From assembly GCA_026129335.1 (NCBI GenBank), contig JAHCIH010000002.1, positions 62,001-126,000 on the forward strand: 64,000 bases of DNA, in the 5' to 3' direction. The position numbers were made by a program, and so were the translations under genes. The DNA comes from Anaerolineales bacterium (lineage in GTDB: Bacteria > Chloroflexota > Anaerolineae > Anaerolineales > UBA11579). The notes beneath the pieces are model-generated. The model saw nothing but the letters and a program-made list of their open reading frames with translations. It was not told the origin of the DNA and searched no databases. Shown piece after piece: positions 16,301 to 24,354 of the stretch. How positions within the stretch are numbered: position 1 is the first letter of the stretch; each line of letters begins with the position of its first letter.

Positions 16301-16433
16301 GGTACCCTCCTCATTGGGTAGAGTTCGCAGAAAAACAAACGCCTCTCGCTTGGAGAGGCGGCGGCACGGCCCAAAGGGAGCCGGTTTGCAACACCGTCTC
16401 GGCTGCACTGCGGGCAGTCCAAGCAGTGTCTTT
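16301..16433 (-). promoter_or_regulatory. Structured 5' leader of the panB operon, candidate pan RNA motif
   Basis: Read on the minus strand, about 130 transcribed bases precede panB. They contain a stem of CACTGC with GCAGTG (16423-16428 with 16406-16411). A second stem pairs AGCCG with CGGCT (16400-16404 with 16379-16383); it has an unpaired AGAC on its 5' side and an inner GGT/ACC pairing. A short CCC-TTT-GGG element overlaps it, and a terminator-like hairpin follows. The pan RNA motif, known upstream of panB genes in Chloroflexi, Firmicutes and Deltaproteobacteria, consists of hairpins with bulged adenosines, often in tandem. Context fits well; match to the exact consensus is not verified. 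Confidence 0.55.
16330..16360 (-). terminator. Terminator-like hairpin inside the panB leader (possible attenuator)
   Basis: On the minus strand, CGCCTCTC (16360-16353) pairs perfectly with GAGAGGCG (16347-16340) around a five-base loop. GTTTGTTTTTCT follows directly, so this looks like an intrinsic terminator placed about 30 bases before the panB start codon. That position would let the leader control read-through. Confidence 0.6.
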
Positions 16434-16462
16434 ATTATCTCTTAGATGTGCGCTTTGGGCAA
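16434..16462 (-). promoter_or_regulatory. Sigma70-like promoter of the panB-coaBC operon
   Basis: On the minus strand, TTGCCC (16462-16457), a 17-base spacer and GATAAT (16439-16434) form a good housekeeping promoter. It lies directly after the stop of the sulfotransferase-like gene. Transcription would begin near 16427 and include the leader hairpins. Confidence 0.6.
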
Positions 16463-16464
16463 GA

Positions 16465-17187
16465 TTAGGGCGTATAGCCCATATCGGTGAGGTACGGCTC
16501 GAAAGCCAGGTTGGCGGTCTCCAGCTGGTCGGGGGTCAGCGCGGTGCGGAAGCGCTCCGCCTCGCCAAACTCAAAGTGCTGGCCCTTCAGGCCCTTCTCC
16601 GAACGGTAGAACTCGATGGCCTCTTTCACCGCGGGGTGCGCCGGGTCGGCTTTCAAGAAGCGCGCCAGCCGGTTCGCTTCGCCATCGTAATCCCGCAGCA
16701 GGTCTTCATAGCGCAACACGTGGACGCCTTCGATCTCGGTCCATTTGCGCCAAATCAGCAAGTAGCGTTTGATGAAATCGATGGCTTGCTGCAGGGTCTC
16801 CAAGCGCGAAAAAACGTTCTGCCGGCCCGCGGCGCGTACGTTCTCGCCGTACTCGTAGGCCGAGAGCAGGGCGGCACGCGGGTCGCGGTAAATGTAGGTG
16901 ACTGCCATGCGCTTGCTGTTCATCAGCCGCCGCGCCATCGCAGTCGGCTTGGAGTGCGTCTTGATGGCGAAGGTGTTGCCCAGCATGGCAGGCACCACCA
17001 CCGGGGCCAGCCGGCGGAAGTAGAGATGGCCGATGTTGCAGTTGACCTCGGTGAGGATCGGGGTGAGCAAGAAGCGACGGCGGATCTGGCGGGCATCCTG
17101 CCCGCCCGCTGCCACGACGATATCGTGCACCAGGTTGTAGTGCCAGCCGGAACCGGCGCGCGGCATGCCCGCGGCGAGGATGATCAT
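16465..17187 (-). CDS. Sulfotransferase-like protein
   Basis: A 240-residue protein resembling PAPS-dependent sulfotransferases. MIILAAGMPRAGSGWHYNLV at the N terminus is the 5'-phosphosulfate-binding loop, and AVTYIYRDPRAALLSAYEYG matches the 3'-phosphate-binding RDPR..S motif. The segment HVLRYEDLLRDYDGEANRLA is the usual late RYEDL motif. I chose ATG 17187 because the P-loop begins right there; an in-frame ATG about 63 bases upstream would add an odd basic N terminus, and no clear ribosome binding site precedes either. The protein is shorter than typical glycan sulfotransferases. It stands alone between two operons and is divergent from the YtxH-like gene. The substrate is unknown; PAPS could come from the Sat-CysC encoded at 39570-41324. 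Confidence 0.75.
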   Translation of the reverse strand: MIILAAGMPRAGSGWHYNLVHDIVVAAGGQDARQIRRRFLLTPILTEVNCNIGHLYFRRLAPVVVPAMLGNTFAIKTHSKPTAMARRLMNSKRMAVTYIYRDPRAALLSAYEYGENVRAAGRQNVFSRLETLQQAIDFIKRYLLIWRKWTEIEGVHVLRYEDLLRDYDGEANRLARFLKADPAHPAVKEAIEFYRSEKGLKGQHFEFGEAERFRTALTPDQLETANLAFEPYLTDMGYTP

Positions 17188-17275
17188 AAGGAAATGCCTG
17201 TGGATGCGGTTTTCATTTGGCCGGGGAGTAACGAAAAGCCAGAAGCGCATGTTACCATAGTTAAGGAGGCTGACT

Positions 17276-17512
17276 ATGCGCCGAATTCCTGCTTTCATCG
17301 TGGGTCTGGCCGGCGGGGCTTTGCTGGGGGCGGTGACCGCCATCCTGCTCACCCCCGCCTCGGGCGAAGACCTGCGCAGCGATTTCCAACAGCGCTTCAA
17401 CCGCTTCCGCGAAGAACTGGAAGCCGCCGCCGAAGATCGCCGCCTCGAACTGGAACGCCAGTTGGAGACGATGCGCCGGCCCGTGAGGGAAATCCCTCTG
17501 GAAGACCGCTAA
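17276..17512 (+). CDS. YtxH-like small membrane protein
   Basis: A 78-residue protein with one N-terminal membrane helix (residues 6-26, AFIVGLAGGALLGAVTAILL) followed by TPASGEDLR, the typical YtxH pattern of a Gly/Ala-rich helix and then LLTPxSGxxxR. The rest is a charged amphipathic helix, probably coiled coil (FREELEAAAEDRRLELERQLETM). YtxH proteins are often stress-related; the exact role is unknown. A strong ribosome binding site, AAGGAGG (17263-17269), precedes the ATG. It is a single-gene unit that ends directly at the two-way terminator. Confidence 0.8.
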   Translation: MRRIPAFIVGLAGGALLGAVTAILLTPASGEDLRSDFQQRFNRFREELEAAAEDRRLELERQLETMRRPVREIPLEDR

Positions 17513-17553
17513 AAAACGACAAAGCCCCGCAGTTTGCGGGACTTTGTCGTTTT
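17513..17553. terminator. Bidirectional intrinsic terminator
   Basis: AAAACGACAAAG and CTTTGTCGTTTT form a perfect 12-base stem, continued by a CCCGC/GCGGG inner stem with an AGTTT loop. A and T runs at the two ends mean it can stop transcription in both directions. It serves the YtxH-like gene (plus) and the end of the 22-gene glycan unit (minus). Confidence 0.9.
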
Positions 17554-17560
17554 AGGTTGG

Positions 17561-19528
17561 CTAGCGACTGAACGAGAAATTGTAGGCTGCCGGAGTGCGC
17601 GTGAAGCGGGTGCTGCCCAGCACTACCAAGGTTACCTGATCCACATCGGCGGAGAAATCCAGGGGGATTTCCAGGCGATTGTCGCCCTCGAGGGTGAAGT
17701 TCTGCACGCTGATCTGATCCCCAAAGGAAATCAACGCCAAGCGGAAGGTCTGCGGCAGCACGTTCTGCACGCGGGCGAAGCCGGCGGGTTCCCAGCCGCC
17801 CTCGCCCTGCTCGAAGTCCTCGAAGTAGCCGATGGCCGGGATGGTGATGTCGTCCACCAGCAGGCCTTCGCCATTCAGGGCCGCATCGGTGATGTACTCG
17901 AAACGCAGCAGGACTTCCTGGCCGGCATAACCGGAGAGGTCCACCGTCTCGGTGATCCAGCCATCCGAAACGCCGGTATAGCCAAAGCCATAATTGTTCC
18001 CTACAGGGTTATAGCTGGTGCCGCTGGGGGTTTGTAGGAACTCCCAATCCTCACCCTCGTTGGTGGAAGCCAGCAGGTACACGTAGTCCCAGTCTTCTTC
18101 AATGTCGTACCAGGTCTGATAGCTGAGCGTGATCGGCTGGTTGACCGCGCGAAAATCGAAGGCGCGGGTCAGGGTCATGTCCGAGTCGTCACCCTTGTTC
18201 GACCAGAAGGCATACTCGCCGGAGTAAGGGTCCGCGGGCAACAGGGCCACACGGTTGGCGCCCTCGAACTGCAGGGTGACCTGGCCGCGGCAAGCGATGC
18301 GGATATAGTCCACGCCGTATTGGCGCACATCACGGTGCTGCAATTCGTCGCCGCAATCCGTCAGGTATTCGGTGTCACCGGGCATGAAGTCCAACACCTG
18401 CGGGTAGGTTGGATAGTCGTAGCGGCCATCCATCACCGCGTCGTCGCCGAGATAATTGGCCACGGCCCAATCGAGGACTACATCATCGGCCACGGGGGGC
18501 TGACCGGTCAGCGGATCCACAACGCCCAACTCGGCCAGCACCAGGTCCACGCTGTCCAGCCCATTCACCGGGTGGGCCACCAATGCCTGGGTGGCTTCGG
18601 GGCCGAAGCGCTCCAGGAAATAGGTGACGAACATGAACGAAGCCCCGTAGTGCGGCGCCGAAGTGTAAGGCTCGTTCGGCCAGTCGTTCAACTGCAAGTC
18701 TGGGTTGATCGCGTACTGGCGGATGAAGCCGCCGTGGAAATAGCCGTTCAGCAGGGCGGCCAGTTCAGACATACCCTCATTGAGCCAGCTGGTCTCGTTG
18801 GCATCCCGATACCAATGGATCATATGCTGGAATTCGTGAGCCAACACGCCGTAGGTGTATTCGTCGTCCAGCGGGCTGTTGTCCGCGTTGAACACGAACA
18901 TCTCGGCGCCATTGGAATACAACTGTGCATCGGGGTGCACCGAATCCGCCGAGGAGAAGTAGCCGGCGGTGCCGAAGCCAATTCCGCGCACATACAGGAT
19001 GTAGATGTGCGGGTCGTTGTCCACCCCAGGGATCCACTCGTCGCCAAAGAAGGCGCGGGTGGTGGGCACGATCTGGTTTTCGAAGGTCTGTGCCAGGCGC
19101 AGCAGATGCGTCTCGTTGTAGCGAACGCCATCTTCGATGAAGAAATACAGCTCATCGCCCACGTAGCGCAGCACGGCTTCCACCTCGAAGGAGCTATCCG
19201 TATCCGTATTGCTCACCCAGAAGCTGCGCCGGTCGCCCAGCTCATAATAGCGTTCGGGCGGCGGCAGGGTTTCCGGAACGCCCTTGATGCCCATCAGGCG
19301 CGCGGCCAGTTCGCGGGCATCGTTCTCGGGGACGATAGTGTTCTGCAGGGTACGCAGAGTCTCGTCGGTGGGGCTCTCGGCAGGCACAAAGGGCAAGGCG
19401 GTGGGCGCCGGCCGGCCGAGGCTGGGGCTGCTGCCCGAAGACAGGTCGGCTTCCAAAATATTGGTAACGGTGTTGCAGGCCAGGCTGGCAACCAGCAAGG
19501 CAGCAATGATGTATTTAGCGCGCGGCAC
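17561..19528 (-). CDS. Secreted lipoprotein zinc metalloprotease, immune inhibitor A-like
   Basis: A 655-residue protein. Residues 1-18 form a lipoprotein signal peptide with the lipobox SLAC, so Cys18 would be lipidated. The catalytic motif HEFQH lies at residues 231-235, followed by W and NEGMSE with Glu251 as likely third zinc ligand. This HExxH-plus-Glu arrangement is that of M6/M30-type metallopeptidases. The C-terminal half includes a jelly-roll-like region (SYQTWYDIEEDWDYVYLLAS, then LLRFEYITDAALNGEGLLVD), as seen in immune inhibitor A proteins. It would act on the outer cell surface. The start at 19528 lies 14 bases inside the ligase-like gene. It is the final gene of the 22-gene unit. 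Confidence 0.82.
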   Translation of the reverse strand: MPRAKYIIAALLVASLACNTVTNILEADLSSGSSPSLGRPAPTALPFVPAESPTDETLRTLQNTIVPENDARELAARLMGIKGVPETLPPPERYYELGDRRSFWVSNTDTDSSFEVEAVLRYVGDELYFFIEDGVRYNETHLLRLAQTFENQIVPTTRAFFGDEWIPGVDNDPHIYILYVRGIGFGTAGYFSSADSVHPDAQLYSNGAEMFVFNADNSPLDDEYTYGVLAHEFQHMIHWYRDANETSWLNEGMSELAALLNGYFHGGFIRQYAINPDLQLNDWPNEPYTSAPHYGASFMFVTYFLERFGPEATQALVAHPVNGLDSVDLVLAELGVVDPLTGQPPVADDVVLDWAVANYLGDDAVMDGRYDYPTYPQVLDFMPGDTEYLTDCGDELQHRDVRQYGVDYIRIACRGQVTLQFEGANRVALLPADPYSGEYAFWSNKGDDSDMTLTRAFDFRAVNQPITLSYQTWYDIEEDWDYVYLLASTNEGEDWEFLQTPSGTSYNPVGNNYGFGYTGVSDGWITETVDLSGYAGQEVLLRFEYITDAALNGEGLLVDDITIPAIGYFEDFEQGEGGWEPAGFARVQNVLPQTFRLALISFGDQISVQNFTLEGDNRLEIPLDFSADVDQVTLVVLGSTRFTRTPAAYNFSFSR

Positions 19529-20981
19529 GGCGGTCCCTTCCCTTCCAAGTGAGGTATTGAGCAGCTTTAGGGGTTAACCCCGCCAAAATGCCCAGTGTTA
19601 TCCACATAATCGGAAAGGTCAGCGAATCCTGGGTTGTATTGCGTATGGCCACTGCAAACAAGGCAAACAGCCCTGCAGTGGCGACAAAACGCAAAAATTT
19701 ATCGCCGGAGATGGCCATACGACGCAGCGCGGCAAAAAAGGAGAGGAAAAAGACGGCAAACAGCCAAAAACCAAACAAACCGGTCTCGGCGAGAAGGCGC
19801 ACATACAGGCTCTTGATGTTGGGGATCAAGGTGGAATCGGGGCTGATGTGGCGCGCCACTTCCGGCGTGTGGATGACCCAATCGGGATATTCGGGGAACA
19901 GGTACAGACCGGCGGCGCCGAAGCCCACCCCGGTGAAAGGGTGCTCCGAGAAAACCTGGAAGCCGGCAATGCCGTAACCCAGGCGCGGCCCGGCGCTGAT
20001 GTTGATCACGTAGTCCAGCGCGTGGTCACGGTCAAAGTCCCACAGGCTGGCAAAGTATTCATAGTCGGACAGGAAGTTGAAGGCAAAAAATACGCTGAAG
20101 ATCAGGATGAAGACGAGCCCGGCGCGCAACCCGATTGAGGCCAGGCTGCTCTGGCGCAGCGGCCTGCTGAACCAGCGCCAGGCGGTGGTCAGCCAGGCGC
20201 GGCCCATCAACAGCGCCACCACTGCGGTGCAGGACAGCCCGATGATCATGCCGCCGCGCGAATAGGAGAAGAGCAGCACGGCCCAGGTGAGCACGAACAA
20301 GACCAGTTCCACCCACCTGCGCTTGAATATCGAATACCCGTTCAACAGGGAGGCCAGCAGCCAAGGGAAATAGAAGATACTGATCTGGTCGCCCAGCCAG
20401 GAAGGCTCATAGGCAAAGCCGCTCACCCGCCGCGGCACCAAAGGCCGGATGGAGAACAGCTCCTGGATGTCGCTGACCAGGCTGCGCGAAATCAGGCTGG
20501 TGTTTTGCGCCACCGCCTGTATCAGCCCCCAGACCACCAGCAGGCTGAGGCCGGCATACAGCCAGCGCAGGCTGGCGCGGAAATCGGTCTGGCTGCGCGT
20601 CATCCAGAACGCGCTGAAGAAGAAAGCCAGCCCAATGAGCAGTGAGAGCCAGGCGCGCAGCGTGCGGTCTCCGTAGAGTGCATCGCGCAGCGGGAAAGGC
20701 GCCAGCAGGGCGCCGAGCAACGTGGTGAGCATTGCAAAGAGCAGGAAAGCCAACAGCAGGTTGAAGTTGGGCGGCAAGGCGATGCGCCGTTGGCGCAGGA
20801 ACAACAAAAGCAGCACCGGAACCAGCAGCACCAGGGGATAAAAGGCCAGCGGGCGCACAAGAGTGGCGCCCAACACATCCGGCATGTAGCGGAAGCTGGT
20901 CACCGGGATGGTGAAAAGCAGCAGCCCCCAAAACAGGCGAGCGGCGCGCTGCAGCCGGGGAGTGGAAAGCAACTCGGCCAT
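19515..20981 (-). CDS. O-antigen ligase/polymerase (Wzy/WaaL-like) membrane protein
   Basis: A 488-residue protein with about eleven membrane helices and a long loop near residues 330-400 that contains GYGIAGFQVFSEHPFTGVGFGAAG. This is the typical O-antigen ligase domain pattern (HPxxGvGfG), with a catalytic histidine expected in the loop (HTPEVARHISPDSTLI). Such proteins polymerise or ligate polysaccharide repeat units on the outer face of the membrane. Polymerase versus ligase cannot be told apart by sequence. The start shares a base with the stop of the Wzz-like gene (TAATG), and its own end overlaps the metalloprotease gene. The Wzz-like neighbour favours a polymerase role. Confidence 0.82.
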   Translation of the reverse strand: MAELLSTPRLQRAARLFWGLLLFTIPVTSFRYMPDVLGATLVRPLAFYPLVLLVPVLLLLFLRQRRIALPPNFNLLLAFLLFAMLTTLLGALLAPFPLRDALYGDRTLRAWLSLLIGLAFFFSAFWMTRSQTDFRASLRWLYAGLSLLVVWGLIQAVAQNTSLISRSLVSDIQELFSIRPLVPRRVSGFAYEPSWLGDQISIFYFPWLLASLLNGYSIFKRRWVELVLFVLTWAVLLFSYSRGGMIIGLSCTAVVALLMGRAWLTTAWRWFSRPLRQSSLASIGLRAGLVFILIFSVFFAFNFLSDYEYFASLWDFDRDHALDYVINISAGPRLGYGIAGFQVFSEHPFTGVGFGAAGLYLFPEYPDWVIHTPEVARHISPDSTLIPNIKSLYVRLLAETGLFGFWLFAVFFLSFFAALRRMAISGDKFLRFVATAGLFALFAVAIRNTTQDSLTFPIMWITLGILAGLTPKAAQYLTWKGRDRRAAR

Positions 20982-21718
20982 TAATCAGGGCGATACTTCA
21001 AAGTGAGCCATAGCGGCACCAGCAGCGCGCCGACCAGCGAGCCGATGAACAAATACGCGCCGGGGCCGAGGGCGCGCATCTCCGGGGAGCCTTGCAACTG
21101 CGAAGCATGCAATTCAACATAGGGCGAAATGCCGCGGGTGTGCTCCGAGAGATAGGCCAACTCCCCCTTCAGCTCTCGCAGCCGAGCCGCATCGGGTTCG
21201 TCCTTTTGCGTCTCAGCCTGCAGTTCCATGCGCAAGATCTCCATTTGCGGCGTGACCATCACGGCCTCCCGAGCGGCCTCGACAAAGGCCAGCGCCCATA
21301 CGCTGGCCAGGGTCTGCGCCTGCTGGGGATCGTGCGTGTCAGCGTAGAAATGCCAGCCGCCGTCGGAGGGATGGCTGAGATGCAGCACTCCGGAACGCAG
21401 CTGTGCCAGGCTCAGCCCGCCCGGCTGGAGGCTGACGGCCAGCAGCACATCATCCGACCAGGCCAGTTCCTCCAGCCGCTCGGTCTCACGGGCCAGGAAC
21501 TGGAACAGTTCCCTGTCCTCTGAGGCGGGCCAGGCGATCTCCAGGTTATGGTCCACCACCACAGTGGCCTGGGCGCGGTAGGGCGGCGGGAACAGCTGGT
21601 AGATGGCCAGGCCAAGTAGGGCACCGAGCAGGGCGCCGAGCAACCATAAGCGCCAGGCCTCCAGCCAGCTGGTGAGCAGGTCCGGCGCGGGTTTGGCGGG
21701 ACGGGGGGATTTGGGCAT
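20981..21718 (-). CDS. Wzz-like polysaccharide chain-length regulator
   Basis: A 245-residue protein with a membrane helix near residues 23-45 (LWLLGALLGALLGLAIYQLF), then PPPYRAQATVVVDHN, the classic start of the Wzz domain. A helical outer region of about 150 residues follows (QMEILRMELQAETQKDEPDA, likely coiled coil). A second helix is at the C terminus (GAYLFIGSLVGALLVPLWLTL). It has no cytoplasmic tyrosine-kinase domain. Wzz proteins set chain length with Wzy polymerases, and the next gene is Wzy-like. I chose ATG 21718 (MPKSPRPAKP); a longer frame upstream has no ribosome binding site and overlaps the glycosyltransferase gene. Confidence 0.75.
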   Translation of the reverse strand: MPKSPRPAKPAPDLLTSWLEAWRLWLLGALLGALLGLAIYQLFPPPYRAQATVVVDHNLEIAWPASEDRELFQFLARETERLEELAWSDDVLLAVSLQPGGLSLAQLRSGVLHLSHPSDGGWHFYADTHDPQQAQTLASVWALAFVEAAREAVMVTPQMEILRMELQAETQKDEPDAARLRELKGELAYLSEHTRGISPYVELHASQLQGSPEMRALGPGAYLFIGSLVGALLVPLWLTLKYRPD

Positions 21719-21732
21719 GAATGCAGTTCCTT

Positions 21733-22506
21733 CTAAGCGGCCAGCAAACGCCGGCGGCGGGCATGAATCAGTGGAGCCACCAGGCGGCGCAGCCAATACT
21801 TGGCCACGATCGGCGCCAGGTGGCCGCCGCCTTCGCGCCAGTGTACCCGCAACATTTCGTCCCAGGCGCGCTGGTCGTTCTGGATGGTCTTAGAATCAGC
21901 GTGCAAACGGAACTGGGCCCAGAGGCGCGGCAGGTATTGTATCCGGCTGATCCTGGCCAGCCGCACCCAGAGATCATAATCCATCGCAAACACGAACGTA
22001 GGGTCCAGCGGGCCGACCTGTTGCCACAAGTCGGCGCGCCAAAAAGCGGCCTGCTGGGGGATGTGCACGTAACCGCGGCGCAAACGGGCGTAGTCGGTTT
22101 GCGCCGCGGGGAAGCGCCCCAGCACGCGGCCGCCGGCGTCGATGTAGTCGGCATCGCCGTAGACCAGGCCGGTTTGCGGATGCGCCTCCAGGTAGGCCAC
22201 GGCTTCGGCCACCGCTTCCGGGTAGAGCACGTCGTCGGCGTTCAGCCAGGCCAGGTATTTTCCAGTGCTGCGAGCAAAGCCCTTATTAATCGCGTCGGTC
22301 TGCCCTTGGTCAGGTTCGCTAACCCACCAAGCCAGGCGCCTGGCGTGTTTTTGGATGATGCGCCGGCTGTCGTCCGTTGAAGCGCCATCCACCACGATGT
22401 ACTCGATGTTGGCGTAGTTCTGAGCGAATACGGACTGCATGGCCTGTTCGAGGTAAGCAGCCTGGTTATAGGAGGGCGTGACGATGGAAACCAGCGGCGC
22501 GGACAT
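21733..22506 (-). CDS. Family 2 glycosyltransferase
   Basis: A 257-residue GT-A enzyme. [20 protein letters not shown] starts the nucleotide-binding fold, IVVDGASTDDS follows, and the metal-binding motif is LAWLNADDVLYP. The late segment WRADLWQQVGPLDPTFVFAM with DYDLWVRL marks acceptor binding. It is closely similar to the N-terminal half of the next gene ([10 protein letters not shown], IEYxVVDGxS, GQxDAINKG), so the two are probably duplicates. The ATG at 22506 overlaps the upstream stop (TGATG); a GTG one codon earlier is possible. Transfers a sugar to a lipid-linked glycan at the inner membrane face; donor unknown. Confidence 0.88.
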   Translation of the reverse strand: MSAPLVSIVTPSYNQAAYLEQAMQSVFAQNYANIEYIVVDGASTDDSRRIIQKHARRLAWWVSEPDQGQTDAINKGFARSTGKYLAWLNADDVLYPEAVAEAVAYLEAHPQTGLVYGDADYIDAGGRVLGRFPAAQTDYARLRRGYVHIPQQAAFWRADLWQQVGPLDPTFVFAMDYDLWVRLARISRIQYLPRLWAQFRLHADSKTIQNDQRAWDEMLRVHWREGGGHLAPIVAKYWLRRLVAPLIHARRRRLLAA

Positions 22507-24344
22507 CACTCCCAGTCCTCGGGGCTGTAATATTCACTGGCCGCTTCGGCGCTCAGGCTGTGGATGCGGGCGATCTCCTCCGGCTCCAGGCGCTGCTTCC
22601 AGTTCTCCAGGTTGGCGGCGCTGTCCAACCGGGTGGCGTAAATCGACTGTAGAGAGATCTCCTGTGGGTTGCCTGGTGCGGTCGCCCGGTGAATGCCGGC
22701 TTGCGCCTTTTCTGTGAAAGGCAGGTCCAACTCCGCATAAAGATCCTCGAACAACTTAAGCGGTTGCCGCGAGAGGTCTTCGTGGCGCACCACATGGATC
22801 TCCGGATGCCTCTTTTGCAACTCACGGGCTACAGTGCAGATCATCCGCCACAGCAGGCTGCCTTGGCCCACCACGTCATCGGGGTGCTCCAGGGCGGCTT
22901 CCATCTCGGCGCGGAAAGGCTCCAGCCAGTCGCGCATCAGCAGCGGTTGGGCCAGCAGATCGCTAAAGTCGAACGGCCAGCCCAGGCGCTTGAGGCTGCT
23001 GACGAAAGCGGCAGGATGGCGCAGGATGATGACCACCTGGCAGTCCAGGCGCTCGGCAAACCAGGCGGCCGAGAACACGGCGAAGGGGTCTTTGAGCAGC
23101 ACGCGCTGGCGACGCAGGCGGCCAATCAGGAAGATGCCCAGGTCGCGCACCATGCGCAGGGCATCCCTCACCGAGCGCAGCGATTTGATCTCCTGCCAAA
23201 CGTTGTAATCCAGTCGCAAAGTCTGGTGGAATGTTTGCAGGTAGATGTCTTCGTTGTCTTTGCAGATGTAGGTGTACCAGTGCGCCACCGGCAGGCCGAA
23301 AACGCCGGGACGGTGCAGTACGTTAAACGGCTCGCTGAGGTAGGCCAGCCGCCCGCTGAGGCTGAGCATGCGCCCCAGCCAGGTGGTTCCGGAGCGGTGC
23401 AGACCGGTAACCAGGATGGGTCGCTTGGCCGAGGGGGTCAGGGGCACCGGGCGCAGCCAGCCCAGCCCCAGGCTGCTGATCAGTGCATAGAGCATGCGGC
23501 CCCATTCCTCCAGGGCGGTGTCGGGGCGCGACAGGAAGCTGCGCAGGTAGGCCGCAAAGGCTGGGCGGGCCTGGCCGGCATCCAACAGGTAGCGGGCGTC
23601 CAGGCGATGGGCGCCAGCGCGCACCGTGCGCGTATGCGCCTTAACTGTTTCAGCCAGCACGGGCTCGCGAGTGGCCCAGTCCAAAATGCGGAAAGCCTCC
23701 TGGCCGAAGTGCGAAGCCTTGGCCACGTTCTTGGCCTCGGGGTGGTGGCGGGCCGCCGCCCAGATATCAGGCACGTAGTGCATCGGCGCCAGGCGGGCCA
23801 TGCGCAGCCAAAGGTGATGGTCGAGCAGGTAGTTGTAGCTCAGGTCCAGCTGCCCGGCGCTGAGCTGGATGGGCCGGCGCATGAACACCGTGGGCTGGCC
23901 GATGATTCGAAAGGAGAGCAGATCAAGCAAGTCGTATTGGCGATAGCGGATGGTGTTGAAAACCCGCCCGCCCCAATCGATGGAGTCCAGTTTGCTGTAG
24001 ACCATGCCGGCCTGCGGGTTCTGCTGCAGGGCGGCCACCGCGTGCGAGATTGCCCCCGGGCGGTAGATGTCGTCGGAATTCAGCCAGGCGACAATCTCGC
24101 CGCGGGCGCGGGCCAAGCCCTTGTTGATCGCATCGGCCTGGCCGCGGTCGCGCTCGCTGATCCACCAGTCGAGGCGGTCGGCGTATTTGCGGATGATCTC
24201 CGGGCTGCCATCGTCCGAACCGCCATCCACCACCATGTATTCGATGTTGGGGTAGTCCTGCCCCAGCACGGAAAGGATGGTCTCCTCCAGGTAAGCGGCC
24301 TGGTTGTAGGAGGGCGTGATGATGGAAACCAAGGGGGTCTTCAT
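22506..24344 (-). CDS. Fusion of family 2 glycosyltransferase and sulfotransferase
   Basis: A 612-residue two-domain enzyme. Residues 1-250 are a GT-A glycosyltransferase ([18 protein letters not shown] at 4-21; metal motif LNSDD at 88-92; DHHLWLRM). Residues 308-600 are a sulfotransferase: the PAPS loop [15 protein letters not shown] at 312-326, [14 protein letters not shown], and [12 protein letters not shown] matching the 3'-phosphate motif, with the late [15 protein letters not shown]. The linker (250-307) is helical. The fusion would add a sugar and sulfate the same or an adjacent residue in one protein. PAPS would come from the Sat-CysC at the head of the same unit. Frame and composition are continuous throughout, so this is not a sequencing artefact joining two genes. 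Confidence 0.88.
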   Translation of the reverse strand: MKTPLVSIITPSYNQAAYLEETILSVLGQDYPNIEYMVVDGGSDDGSPEIIRKYADRLDWWISERDRGQADAINKGLARARGEIVAWLNSDDIYRPGAISHAVAALQQNPQAGMVYSKLDSIDWGGRVFNTIRYRQYDLLDLLSFRIIGQPTVFMRRPIQLSAGQLDLSYNYLLDHHLWLRMARLAPMHYVPDIWAAARHHPEAKNVAKASHFGQEAFRILDWATREPVLAETVKAHTRTVRAGAHRLDARYLLDAGQARPAFAAYLRSFLSRPDTALEEWGRMLYALISSLGLGWLRPVPLTPSAKRPILVTGLHRSGTTWLGRMLSLSGRLAYLSEPFNVLHRPGVFGLPVAHWYTYICKDNEDIYLQTFHQTLRLDYNVWQEIKSLRSVRDALRMVRDLGIFLIGRLRRQRVLLKDPFAVFSAAWFAERLDCQVVIILRHPAAFVSSLKRLGWPFDFSDLLAQPLLMRDWLEPFRAEMEAALEHPDDVVGQGSLLWRMICTVARELQKRHPEIHVVRHEDLSRQPLKLFEDLYAELDLPFTEKAQAGIHRATAPGNPQEISLQSIYATRLDSAANLENWKQRLEPEEIARIHSLSAEAASEYYSPEDWE

Positions 24345-24354
24345 GGCAAGCCTG

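Noticed and set aside
16341-16428. T-box riboswitch before panB
   Set aside because: A TGGGCCGTGCCGCC stretch recalls the T-box core, but the UGGN bases that pair with tRNA NCCA ends are absent, and no T-box is expected before panB.
18320-19552. A 410-residue plus-strand open frame
   Set aside because: Antisense to the lipoprotein metalloprotease; no family motif.
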